Shown here: in pieces, positions 53,241 through 61,998 of the stretch | Layout: each line of letters starts with the position of its first letter | How positions within the stretch are numbered: position 1 is the first letter of the stretch | Source: JAXLWB01 sp046328715 | GTDB lineage: Bacteria > Chloroflexota > Anaerolineae > Caldilineales > Caldilineaceae | NCBI GenBank assembly: GCA_046328715.1 | Contig: JAXLWB010000023.1 | Location: 1-64,000, forward strand | Direction of reading: 5' to 3' | Length of the DNA: 64,000 bases | Notes under the pieces: model-generated | Database searches by the model: none | What the model saw: the letters and a program-made list of their open reading frames with translations, nothing else | Told to the model about the DNA's origin: nothing | Made by a program: the position numbers and the translations under genes

Positions 53241-55021
53241 TTACTCCTGCGGCTTTAACTGTTGATAATAGATCCTGGCGTAGATCTCCGAACGTTCGAG
53301 TAGTTCCTGATGGGTGCCTTGGGCGGCGATGCGCCCCTTTTCGAGCACAAGGATCTGGTCGGGCAGGCGCACGGTGCTCATGCGTTGGGCGATGACAAAG
53401 GAGGTGCGGCCTGCCATCAGCCGGGCCAGAGCGCGCTGGATCAGTTGTTCGGTGGCAGTGTCGACGCTGGAGGTGGCATCGTCGAGAATCAGCACCCGTG
53501 GATTCTTGAGTAAGGCCCGGGCAATGGCGACCCGCTGCTTCTGTCCGCCCGAAGCGTCACCCCGCGCCACCGACATAGGTATCATAGCCGTCGGCCATCG
53601 TGCTGATAAACTCATGCGCCTGGGCGGCCTGGGCGGCGGCGATGATCTCTTCCTCCGTGGCGTCGGGACAGCCAGGGCGATGTTGGCCCGATCGTGTCGG
53701 CAAAAAGCGTTGTCTCTTGCAAGACAATGCCCAATCTGGTCACGCAACGAGGCCAGCGTTACCCGCCGCAAATCGTGGCCATCAATCGTAATAGATCCCG
53801 CCGTCGGGTCGTAAAAGCGTGGAACCAGGTTGATGATCGACGATTTGCCTGACAGTGGCACCGAGCAGAGCAATCACCTGCCCCGGTTTGGCCTCCAGCG
53901 TGATGTCGGAGAGCACTTTGTGTTGACCAAAGTAGGCAAAGCTGACATGGTTAAAACGCACATGGCCCGTCACTGACGGCAGTGGATAGGCGTCGGGCGC
54001 ATCGCTCACCGCCGAGGGGTGTCGACCTCAAAGATGCGTTCGCCCGCCGTGGCCGCCAGCGAGATCGCCGGAATCACCATACCGACTCGGCGCACTGGTT
54101 GCAGCAGTTGGCCGAGATAGGTGCTAAAGGCCACCAACTCGCCCAGCGTCAGGGTACCATGAATCACCGCCAGCCCACCATACCAGATCACAAAGACGCT
54201 GCCCACGTTGGCGATCAAATCGAGCAGCGGGTGTTGATCGACTGCAATTTGCTGTCTCGGCAGAAAGGTCAAACCAGCGGTCGTTCTCGGCAGCAAAACG
54301 TTCGATCTCGGCATCCTCCTGGGCAAAGGCTTTGACCACGTGAACCACGCAGGTTTTGATCTAGCCGCGTAGTCAGCACCGCCGTCCTGCTGCGTCGCTA
54401 ATGAGAAGGGACGCAGCCGTCGCTAAAGGCATAAGCACGCTGAGCCAACAGGGGCATCAAGGCCATGCTCAAGAGCGCCAGCACCGGGTTCATCCAGAGC
54501 AGGACGATCAGGGTGCCAATCGCCAGCACCCCGCTTTCGACCAGGCGCAAAATCGCCCGCCCGGTTAAAAAGCGGATGCGGTCGACATCCTGAATTGCTC
54601 GCGAGAGCAGTTGGCCGGTCTCGGTGCGGTCGTGATAGGCAAAGGAGAGGCTGGCCAGCTTTTGGTAGAGTTCGTTGCGCAAATCATAGGCCACCGCCTG
54701 CGACGAGATCTCGCTCCAGCGTCCCTGCAAAAAGGTCAACAGCCCGTCGAGCAGGGTGAGGCCGAGCAATCCCACCACCGACCAAGCGAGCAGGGTCCGA
54801 TTTTGTTGGCGGATGCCATGATCGACGATCCAGCGAATAAACTGCGGCACCACCAGCGAGACCGCGGTCATGCCCAGCGTGGCGAGATAGGTACCGGCGC
54901 TAATCCACCAATAGGGGCGCAGATAACGAAAACAACGCAGAATAATCTGCCAATCATTGGAGCTAGCAAGTTTGACCGGTTGAACAGAGGGGGCGGGAGT
55001 GGAGAGGGTATGTTGGGCCAT
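53241..55021 (-). pseudogene. Frameshifted ABC exporter partner
   Basis: Fragments in three frames add up to a full-length (about 590-residue) type IV ABC protein: 55021-54398 (N-terminal membrane domain, MAQHTLSTPAPSV...), 54326-54006, 54009-53782, and 53873-53241 (ATPase). Single-base losses disrupt the Walker A (GAT-SGKSS, frame change near 53857) and the region before the signature 'SGGQKQRVAIARALL', while 'RVLILDDATSSVD' remains. At least four indels. It was the heterodimer partner of the 604-residue exporter. Either a true pseudogene or a low-quality stretch of assembly. Confidence 0.85.
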
Positions 55022-55270
55022 AGGGGGATATTATACGATAGGATCGAAGATATAGTATGATTACAGAATTCGAAGTCGGTAATTAGTTGCAGACCGTTAT
55101 CTTGCAACTTAATATCTCAAGGTGTTAACATTCTCAACTTAATAGCTTGTTTCGCTCTTAATTTTGCCTCTCTTCATCGTGACAACTGCGATTGCAACAA
55201 AGCGCTCTGAATATGAGTTTTCCGAGTGACATTAAGAATTGATTGAGGTAATCAGACCACTCTCACCTCT

Positions 55271-55819
55271 ATGGCCTCCGAACCCGATCCCAAATCCACA
55301 TCGAACACAGAAACTGGCGGCCGTACGTCGGCGGCAATGTTGGCGCGAGCAAGGATTTTGTGGGTCGGGATCAACACAACTACAGTGCTGAATCGATCAC
55401 CGTTATTCACTCCAACGTCCCATCGATTCCAAGTGAAAATGAGCCCCGCGCCCGGCGAATCGCCCTACTGGCATGGAATATTTCGACGTGGGCGATGCCG
55501 ATCTCTTCTTTGGCCGAGAACAACTAACCGCCGAACTGGTCGAACTCTACGCCACAGTCCGTTGCTGGCAATTGTCGGTGCCTCGGGCAGTGGCAAATCG
55601 TCGCTGGCACGGGCAGGCTTGATGCCGGCTTTGCAACACAAACCACTGATCGACGACAGCCAGCCGCCCAAAGGCAGCCCTCGTTGGTCCCACCACATCA
55701 TCACCCCCACCGCTCGACCACTGGAGAGCCTAGCCAGCCTCACTCGCCACAGCGAATCGGTGACTGCCACCAGCACCCTGATCGACGTATTGTTCACTGA
55801 ACAGCTCTATAGAGTTTGA
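55271..55819 (+). pseudogene. nSTAND/NTPase N-terminal remnant
   Basis: Fragments in two frames: an N-terminal 'YVGGNVGASKDFVGRDQHN' motif (from about 55321), then 'YFDVGDADLFFGREQLTAELV' (about 55480-55540), then 'LLAIVGASGSGKSSLARAGLMPALQ' (Walker A, about 55560-55637). These are the order and motifs of large nSTAND ATPases with WD40 or TPR tails in Chloroflexota. The remainder (over 1000 residues) is missing; the last frame ends at 55819. It is a frameshifted and truncated remnant. Confidence 0.65.
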
Positions 55820-56189
55820 GGTAGGATTCGCTCGAAATGTTTCGTATTGTGAGTAATCAGCGTAAGGTCGTGATGGATCGCACTACAGGCGATGAGAATG
55901 TCCAAATCGCCAATAATCTGGCCCGTTTGGCGTAAATTGCCCCTTACTTGGGCAAACAACCGCATGGTGGCACGATTGGTTCCGATAACATCGACCATAC
56001 GTAGGAACTGATTGAAAACTTTTTCAGTTTGTGCAGGATTACGACCGAAGTAAATTCCTTCGTAAATCTCACCATAAGTGATCAGGCTGATCGCCAAACC
56101 AGCTTGTGCAGTGAGGCCAACGTACTCACAGCCGGTTGGCGGCCCTTGAGATATTCTGCCACCCAATCAGTATCAACCAAATATTTCAT
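55807..56189 (-). pseudogene. PIN-domain toxin (VapC family), frameshifted
   Basis: Reading from the ATG at 56189 gives MKYLVDTDWVAEYLKGRQPA (first PIN Asp in VDTDW), then a one-base shift near 56128, after which the C-terminal 90 residues continue in another frame with 'LITYGEIYEGI' (conserved Glu) and 'QIIGDLDILIACSAIHHDLTLITHNTKHF' (Asp pair). Together they make a normal 127-residue PIN toxin. An intact antitoxin gene lies 59 bp upstream. PIN toxins are ribonucleases. Confidence 0.75.
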
Positions 56190-56248
56190 AACTCAACCAA
56201 AGGACGAGTGGAAAGGAGGCGGCTCCATAAGTATTTTTGATGAATTCA

Positions 56249-56479
56249 TCAATGTTTCCATCTGCCCACCCCTCCTGCTGATGTGATAAAGGCATCATAG
56301 TCGGCTTTTGTCTTGGCTTTCCTAGGCCGTTTGGCAAGAACCATCGGTTTCAGCGCCATACGTTCGCCTTTGTTATTCACGACAGTAAGTGTTTCTTTTT
56401 CTCTGACCACGAATTCAAAGAAATCGACAGGGCGGCGAGAAAATTCATCCAATGATATAAGTTTGCTGACTTCGCTCAT
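56249..56479 (-). CDS. Type II antitoxin (Phd/YefM-like), partner of the PIN toxin
   Basis: A 76-residue protein from the ATG at 56479, which has GGAGG upstream; the longer frame to 56575 has no such site. The pattern 'ISLDEFSRRPVDFFEFVVREKETLTVVNNKGERMALKPM' resembles Phd/YefM-type antitoxins, followed by a Lys/Arg-rich tail. It stands directly upstream of the PIN toxin, as is usual for VapBC pairs. The family assignment is tentative; the antitoxin role is inferred from position. Confidence 0.6.
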   Translation of the reverse strand: MSEVSKLISLDEFSRRPVDFFEFVVREKETLTVVNNKGERMALKPMVLAKRPRKAKTKADYDAFITSAGGVGRWKH

Positions 56480-56736
56480 GAATACCTCCGTAGACGCGAG
56501 ATCGCATAAGTGCCCTCTTTGCAGAACAGCAATTACTGCTACTATCATTTTATCACGATTAACACGCACAGACAAAGAGAAGCGACATAATCCCTCCCTT
56601 GTGCATCCCTTCTATCCAGGGCCATCGCTATATTCAAGAAAAGCCCGTTGCCAATTCTCAGAAGTGAAGAATTCAGTAGTATCATCTTCGTAACAAACGG
56701 TTCACCACTCTACTCTTTTTCCAGGAGCAACCAACC

Positions 56737-57519
56737 ATGAGCAAACCCAAAGTATTGATCACCGGGGCCAGTGGCTTGATCGGGCGGCTGACGCTGGCCG
56801 GGTTGAGCGACAAGTATGAGTTTAGTGCGCTCAACCGTCGTCCCGTGGCGGGGATTCCCTGTGTGCAGGCGGATATTACGGATGCGCAGGCGATCAAGCC
56901 CGCCTTTGTCGGTATGGAGATGGTCTTGCATCTCTCGGCGGATACGCAAGGCGTGATGGAGTGGGAAGGCACGATGGGGGCCACCGTGATGGGATCGCTC
57001 AACATGTATCAGGCGGCGCAGGAGGCCGGGGTGAAGCGGGTGGTCTTTATGAGCAGTGGCAGCACCATGTGTGGGCATGAATGGGATGAGAGCAAGCCCT
57101 ATGGCAAGCTGGCGCGTGGCGAGTACGACCAGGTGCAACCCGGCTGGCGTATGATGACTGCCGACGATCCGCCCCGCCCCGACAGTCCCTATGCGGTGGG
57201 CAAACTCTTTGGCGAACAGTGTGGACGCTGGTTTTCCGACCGTTACGGCCTCTCAGTCATCTGCATCCGCCTGGGTGCAGTGCTCGACACCGATCGGCCC
57301 AAGTTGTTGCGCCACTTCCCCGGCTATCTGTCACAGGCCGATGCGGTGCAGATGATCGACAAGTGTCTCTCGGCTCCCGCTTCGCTCCAATATGGTATCT
57401 TCGACGCCATTTCGGAAAACAGCAAACGCTGGCGCGATACCACCCCGGCCAAAACGATTCTCGGCTGGCAGCCGACCGGTTCTTCGGACGCCTTTGACCC
57501 GGATCAATTTCGGAAGTAA
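56737..57519 (+). CDS. NAD-dependent epimerase/dehydratase (extended SDR)
   Basis: A 260-residue short-chain dehydrogenase. The NAD motif is 'VLITGASGLIGRL' (G-x-x-G-x-x-G), and the catalytic Tyr/Lys are in 'SPYAVGKLFGEQ' (Y-x-x-x-K), after 'FMSSGSTM'. Its length and 'VQADITDAQA' segment resemble uronate dehydrogenases. The substrate is probably a sugar or sugar acid. Confidence 0.85.
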   Translation: MSKPKVLITGASGLIGRLTLAGLSDKYEFSALNRRPVAGIPCVQADITDAQAIKPAFVGMEMVLHLSADTQGVMEWEGTMGATVMGSLNMYQAAQEAGVKRVVFMSSGSTMCGHEWDESKPYGKLARGEYDQVQPGWRMMTADDPPRPDSPYAVGKLFGEQCGRWFSDRYGLSVICIRLGAVLDTDRPKLLRHFPGYLSQADAVQMIDKCLSAPASLQYGIFDAISENSKRWRDTTPAKTILGWQPTGSSDAFDPDQFRK

Positions 57520-57533
57520 AAAAGGTCAAGTTG

Positions 57534-57567
57534 CAGGTTGCAAAGTGTAGATGCAAAATGCAACCTG
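57534..57567. repeat. 9-bp inverted repeat after the epimerase gene
   Basis: CAGGTTGCA (57534-57542) pairs with TGCAACCTG (57559-57567). It follows the epimerase stop by 14 bp and is a candidate terminator, though no T-run follows. Confidence 0.45.
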
Positions 57568-57589
57568 ACTCTTCAATACTGCTGCTCTG

Positions 57590-57632
57590 CACTGAGTAAC
57601 ACTTTTTATACCGCAAAAAGTGTTACTCAGTG
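57590..57632. promoter_or_regulatory. 18-bp perfect palindrome upstream of the CMD/AhpD pair
   Basis: CACTGAGTAACACTTTTT (57590-57607) pairs perfectly with 57615-57632 around an ATACCGC loop. It lies 45 bp before the first gene of the CMD/AhpD pair, near TAGTATAT, a possible -10. It could be an operator or a terminator/antiterminator. Confidence 0.55.
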
Positions 57633-57677
57633 ACAACCGCTAGTATATCTCAACAAACACACTAGGAGAACCACCCC

Positions 57678-58004
57678 ATGCTTCCAGTCCAAGTGCGCAA
57701 ATTGCGCGATAAGCTCTTGACTTGCGCCGGAGTCATCAAGCCAGAGGAACGGCGCCAGATCGAGGCCTATGCAGCGCGCCTCAGTGGCGGTCAACGCGAG
57801 CCAGTCTCAATACCTGTCGCTCTCCAGCCCTACGTGGACAAGGTCACGAAGTACGCCTACAAGGTGACCGATAACGACATTGCCCAGTTAAAGGCCGCAG
57901 GCTATTCCGAGGATGCCATCTTTGAGATTACGGTCAGCGCTACGTTGGGGGCGAGCAGCGCCCGCTTCGAGCGGGGACTCAACTTGTTGCACGGAGGCAA
58001 GTGA
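57678..58004 (+). CDS. Carboxymuconolactone decarboxylase-like (CMD) helix-bundle protein, no active-site Cys
   Basis: A 108-residue protein. The C-terminal half (IFEITVSATLGASSARFERGLNLL) looks like a CMD/AhpD core helix pair, but the C-x2-C-x3-H motif is absent. AGGAG precedes the ATG. It overlaps the AhpD-like gene by 1 base (TGATG). It may be the non-catalytic partner of that protein. Confidence 0.65.
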   Translation: MLPVQVRKLRDKLLTCAGVIKPEERRQIEAYAARLSGGQREPVSIPVALQPYVDKVTKYAYKVTDNDIAQLKAAGYSEDAIFEITVSATLGASSARFERGLNLLHGGK

Positions 58005-58603
58005 TGCGACTCACTATTTTCGACGATGGTCATCGTCCGTTGCAAAAGCTCTTTTTGAAGTTAATCTCCATCCTCTCTGGTGGCACGGCACCCGGTCCAG
58101 TGGTAGCCCTCTCTTATCGGCCAGAACTATTTGGCAAAGGGGTAACCGAGTGTCTGCAAGAGGCCATGCGCCAATCGACGCAATGGAGCAAGGGCGAAGT
58201 GGAACTCTTTGCCGCCTTTGTGTCGCGCCTCAATCAATGCGCCTACTGAACAACGGCACACACCGCAGTTGCGGTGCTCAATCTGGATCCAAAGGTCGTA
58301 CAGGCGGTGCTGGATGATTATCGGGCTGCGCCAATCCATGAAAAGTTACGAGCGACCTTGAGCTACCTCGAAGTGATCACCCTGCGTCCTGAGCAGGCGA
58401 CGGTGGCGGATGTTGAAACCGTACGGCAGGCTGGGGTGAGCGACAAGGCCATTGAAGAGGCACTCTATGTCTGTTTCTGCTTTAACATCATGGTGCGCTT
58501 GGCCGATTCCTTCAACTTCCCCCTGCCCAGCGAGTACGGCAGGGGCTTTGCCGGGCGCTTTTTAAATTATCTGGGCTACTCAAGCTCAACGGTGCCGGGA
58601 TAA
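58004..58603 (+). CDS. AhpD-like protein with in-frame TGA: candidate selenoprotein
   Basis: One frame of 200 codons (199 residues plus stop) from the ATG at 58004 (GGAGG seven bases upstream), interrupted only by TGA at 58247-58249. Across the TGA the protein reads ...SRLNQCAY-[TGA]-TTAHTAVAVL..., the C-x2-C-x3-H active site of AhpD/CMD peroxidases with the second Cys replaced. Putative catalytic residues keep AhpD spacing: E67 (15 before), C79, residue 82 (TGA), H86. Homology-like sequence continues for 117 codons after the TGA (KAIEEALYVCFCFNIMVRLADSFNF). A stem-loop 17 nt downstream fits the bacterial SECIS rule. AhpD-like selenoproteins are known, as I recall, from metagenomes. If TGA is not read as selenocysteine, the gene is a nonsense pseudogene or a sequencing error. 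Confidence 0.7.
58261..58276 (+). promoter_or_regulatory. Candidate bacterial SECIS stem-loop
   Basis: CACCGC-AGTT-GCGGTG: a perfect 6-bp stem with a 4-nt loop; the loop begins 17 nt after the TGA (within the 16-37 nt window recalled for bacterial SECIS) and its second base is G, as the consensus requires. A 6-bp stem can arise by chance in GC-rich coding DNA, so it only supports the case. Confidence 0.5.
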
Positions 58604-58643
58604 GGGGTGGGGTTGGAGGCATTCACCCCTCACCCCTCCAACC

Positions 58644-61454
58644 TCACCCCGCTGCACCTTCCTCGATCTCCTTGCGCTGCGGTGGCAACGGTGCAAAGTA
58701 GGCAATCACGATAATCAGCAAGCCCACGCCCATAAAGGAGACAATGCGGGCAATCGCACCGGTGTTGGCCAGGTCGACCAGGAAAAGTTTGAGCACGGTC
58801 AGCGCCAGTACCGCTGCGCCAAAGTACCAAACCGCCGACCAGCCGTTCTCGCGTTGGCCACGGCGGTTGGCCCAGAACATCAGCACCAGAGCAATCACAC
58901 TCCAGACGATGGCATAAGTGGTCTGCAACACTTCCGAGGCAAAGAGCGACTCCCAGTCGAAGGCTACCCCGGTCAGATGGTGGACGTCACGGGCAAGCCC
59001 AGCGTTGAAGGCAACAAAGGCCAACGCTCCCAGCGCTAGCTTTGCCCCCCAAAGCACTTCTCGCTGCGAGTCACTGGCTGCTTGACCACTGTGGCGCAGC
59101 CAAGCCCACAGTGTGACAAAGACAGCAATCATCGTCAGCGTCAGCGGGTTGAGCACGGGCAGGTAGGGTAAGGGATCGCTCAAACCAGACAAATCGATGT
59201 TGAGAATCAAGAGACAAATGACCAAGTAGAGCGCCAAAGGCAAGGCGGCTACAATGCCGTACCAGCGTGGATAGGTGCGCAGCGGCCAGGACAAACGATC
59301 CTGGAAGACGCCGACCAGCGCCAGGGTCGGAATCAAGAGCAGCGGCAGGCGTTGCCAGGTGACCACTGTGGTGACAGTGTGCAGCCATTGAACCGTCAAC
59401 TCGGTGAGTAGGAAGGTCATCAGCCAGACACCACAGGCATGATAGAACGCCTGCCAGCGTGGCTTGGTCGATTGCCAACCTTCAAAGCGGCGGAGGGCAA
59501 AAAGATGCACGGCGATGGCCAGCGGCCAGGCATACCAGTTGCCACCCTGCCACAACTTCTCCTCGACCCCCAACTGGAGCAGGGCCAGCAAGGCAAGCAT
59601 CGGCAACATTCCGGTCAGCGTCTTGCGCAATGCACTCCAGCGTAGCCAACCGCCAATCAACTCGGCGCTAAGGCAGGAGAGGGCGACAAAGGCCACCATG
59701 CTCGAAATTACATAGCGTTCGTTGGTGTTACTCATGTGCAGAATCATCTCACCCAGGCCACTGCCAAACCACCAGAGCAAGCCCCAACCCAACATGCCAA
59801 TCCCCACACGCTGGTAAATGCTCATCCGCCCATCGCCATCCTCCCGGCGTTCGCTGTGCAGCAGCCAAGCGGAAAGCAGCGAGCTCAGGCTGAGGATCAC
59901 CGCCCCGACGTAGATGTGGTTGGTAAAGAGTGGCAGATCGTCGATCCGGATGGTGCGAGTGGTTTCGCCGATGTCGGCCAAGAAGGCCAGGGTTGCCGCC
60001 AGCCGCACAACGATGCCCCAGAAGTGGAGCCACCCTTGGCGACGGCGCACCCCGAGCCAGTGCACGGCCACGGCAAGCAGCGCCCAACTGGCGGTTGTCA
60101 CCTGGGCGTCGTAGAGCAGGGGGAAGCTGATGGCCAGGAAGAAGGTGGCCAGGAAAAGCATCGCCTCGATCGAGAAGCCGCTGCGGGCCGAGGGTCGCCG
60201 CCAGGAGCGAATCGCCCAGAGTGACAGACCAGCATAGGCGAGGGCCATCGCCAGGGCGGTGCGTGCCATCCAGAGTTTGTCGTCGCTGAAGGGCGTTGTC
60301 GCCAACCAGCTTGGTGTACGTCCGTCGACCAGGGCAAATTGCATGGCAAAGGTGACCAAGGGATTGGCAAAGAGCAGCACAAGGTCGGTCACACCCATCC
60401 GGCTCTGCTCAGGGGCCAGATCATCGCGGCGCAGGGTGAGGACGGTGACCGCCAAGTAGAAGAGATAGAAGACGATCAGGAAGGGCTCGGTGCTATTGAA
60501 GAGCGAACCTTGATACTCCGCCGCACCCCAGGCCAGCGCCGCCACCAAGGTGAGCAAGAAGCTGGCCAGGTTGAGCAAGCGCCACGACTTGAACCAAGCA
60601 ATCGCCAAGATCCCGGCGTTGACCACAATGTAGTAGCTAAAGAGCATGACATGGCTGCCCCCTTCGCTGGACGCTAGGATCGGTGCTAACAAGCCGCCGA
60701 CCAGCGCCAGAAAGGCGAGGATCTGTGCATCGTTAAGCAGCGCCATCACGGCATAGGCGACACCCAGCCCAACCAGAATGGCAAAGGTAAGGGTGGGCGG
60801 CAACAACTCGTAGAGGCGATAGGCACCAAAGGTCGTGATATAGACGATGCCGATGCCACCACCGATCAGCGCCAAGCCGTAGACGCGTGATTTGTGACGT
60901 ACCCGCCAGCCAATGCCCGCCAGGGCCACGCCGAGCAGCGCCGCACCGGTCAGCCGCAGTTCAATCGAGAGCCAGCCTTGGTCCGCCGCATATTTGACCA
61001 GGAAGGCCACGCCAAAAAAGAGCACAAACAAGCCGATCTGGACCATAATGTTCATGCGCGTGAACCAGGCGATCAGTGGATTGGGCTTGGCTGGAGGCCT
61101 GACCACAGGCGTGGGTGGCGCTTCGGGAGCTTTGAGCTTGGCGCGCTCTTCGTCGCTGAGAATATCCAGGATCGAACGGTCCGGCATCGCCACAGGCGCA
61201 ACGACCTCGGACGTAACCGGTGGTTGGTTCGCTGGCTGGACAATGACTTGTGGCGCTTCCGTTTGCGTAGTCGCTGCGATTGGTGCAGCGCTGGATGCAG
61301 GTCGGAAGGTGGAGGTTGCTACTTGCTCACTCACCCGGTCCAACTGTTGCTGCATCTGACGCAGCCGCCCGCGTGCCCAACCAACGACGCCGATCAGGCC
61401 GACAAAGAGAAAGAAGCTGATAAAACAACTGAGTCCCGCAAAAAAATCGCTCAT
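58644..61454 (-). CDS. DUF2339 multi-spanning membrane protein
   Basis: A 936-residue protein. An N-terminal helix (SCFISFFLFVGLIGVVGW) is followed by a Gln-rich coiled coil, a Pro/Ala-rich linker with 'DILSDEERAKL', and then about 20-25 closely spaced membrane helices (about 130-930), as in DUF2339 proteins. The first membrane block contains 'IGLFVLFFGVAFLVKYAADQGW', the family signature. Function unknown; possibly a cell-envelope or polymer-related protein. No operon partner on this strand. Confidence 0.85.
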   Translation of the reverse strand: MSDFFAGLSCFISFFLFVGLIGVVGWARGRLRQMQQQLDRVSEQVATSTFRPASSAAPIAATTQTEAPQVIVQPANQPPVTSEVVAPVAMPDRSILDILSDEERAKLKAPEAPPTPVVRPPAKPNPLIAWFTRMNIMVQIGLFVLFFGVAFLVKYAADQGWLSIELRLTGAALLGVALAGIGWRVRHKSRVYGLALIGGGIGIVYITTFGAYRLYELLPPTLTFAILVGLGVAYAVMALLNDAQILAFLALVGGLLAPILASSEGGSHVMLFSYYIVVNAGILAIAWFKSWRLLNLASFLLTLVAALAWGAAEYQGSLFNSTEPFLIVFYLFYLAVTVLTLRRDDLAPEQSRMGVTDLVLLFANPLVTFAMQFALVDGRTPSWLATTPFSDDKLWMARTALAMALAYAGLSLWAIRSWRRPSARSGFSIEAMLFLATFFLAISFPLLYDAQVTTASWALLAVAVHWLGVRRRQGWLHFWGIVVRLAATLAFLADIGETTRTIRIDDLPLFTNHIYVGAVILSLSSLLSAWLLHSERREDGDGRMSIYQRVGIGMLGWGLLWWFGSGLGEMILHMSNTNERYVISSMVAFVALSCLSAELIGGWLRWSALRKTLTGMLPMLALLALLQLGVEEKLWQGGNWYAWPLAIAVHLFALRRFEGWQSTKPRWQAFYHACGVWLMTFLLTELTVQWLHTVTTVVTWQRLPLLLIPTLALVGVFQDRLSWPLRTYPRWYGIVAALPLALYLVICLLILNIDLSGLSDPLPYLPVLNPLTLTMIAVFVTLWAWLRHSGQAASDSQREVLWGAKLALGALAFVAFNAGLARDVHHLTGVAFDWESLFASEVLQTTYAIVWSVIALVLMFWANRRGQRENGWSAVWYFGAAVLALTVLKLFLVDLANTGAIARIVSFMGVGLLIIVIAYFAPLPPQRKEIEEGAAG

Positions 61455-61815
61455 AAGGTTCCGTCATTTTGCACATCTACATTCAGGGGTCCCGATGGGA
61501 CCATCAATACTACTCTACTCCTTGGTAAAGGAGAGTTCAAGCCAATAATAGCTGATCTTGAGGATCAAACCAACCACTTTCGATCCCTTGACTGCCAGAA
61601 ATTTGGCAGTGAGGGAACAGTTGGCGGGTGGCAAGTGGCGGGTAATGGTTCAGACCCGCACTCTGTAACACAGATGGAAGGGAACTCGGATTTATGCGCT
61701 GCGTTTTCCGTGTCTCCTCGCGTGCCCTCGGTGTACCAGAAATCCGTACAGATACTATGATAACAAAAATGTAAGCGGTTGTAATGGATCGAACGATGTA
61801 TTTTGTGGGTGATAA

Positions 61816-61873
61816 ATTCAGAGCCGTCAGCGTCAGCGTACGTGGCCCGTGCTTACGCGTGGGGTTCTGAATT
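61816..61873. repeat. Dispersed palindromic element, copy 4
   Basis: Begins ATTCAGAGCCGTCAGCGTCAGCG and ends GTGGGGTTCTGAAT, so the ends are inverted (ATTCAGA...TCTGAAT). With copy 5 at 61902 it fills part of the 544-bp gap 61455-61998. The remaining part of that gap shows a small GGTCCC-GAT-GGGACC hairpin near 61490 and no gene. Confidence 0.7.
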
Positions 61874-61901
61874 GTCCGTACGATCCGTGCCGAGGCGTGA
61901 G

Positions 61902-61958
61902 ATTCAGAGCCGTTAGCGTCAGCGTACGGAAACCCGTGCTTACGCGTGGGGTTCTGAA
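61902..61958. repeat. Dispersed palindromic element, copy 5
   Basis: ATTCAGAGCCGTTAGCGTCAGCG to CGTGGGGTTCTGAA, in direct orientation to copy 4 and 29 bp after it. It ends 40 bp before the MFS gene start. Confidence 0.7.
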
Positions 61959-61998
61959 CTCGCATTTTTTAAGTTGCCTATGCGATACTATAAGAGCT

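Noticed and set aside
58274..58603. Separate 109-residue gene after the TGA
   Set aside because: It is in the same frame as 58004-58246, it continues the AhpD fold, and it lacks its own ribosome binding site. I read it as one gene with a TGA codon.
61849..61998. N-terminal extension of the MFS transporter
   Set aside because: It translates the dispersed palindromic repeats (LTRGVLN twice) and has no membrane or signal character.
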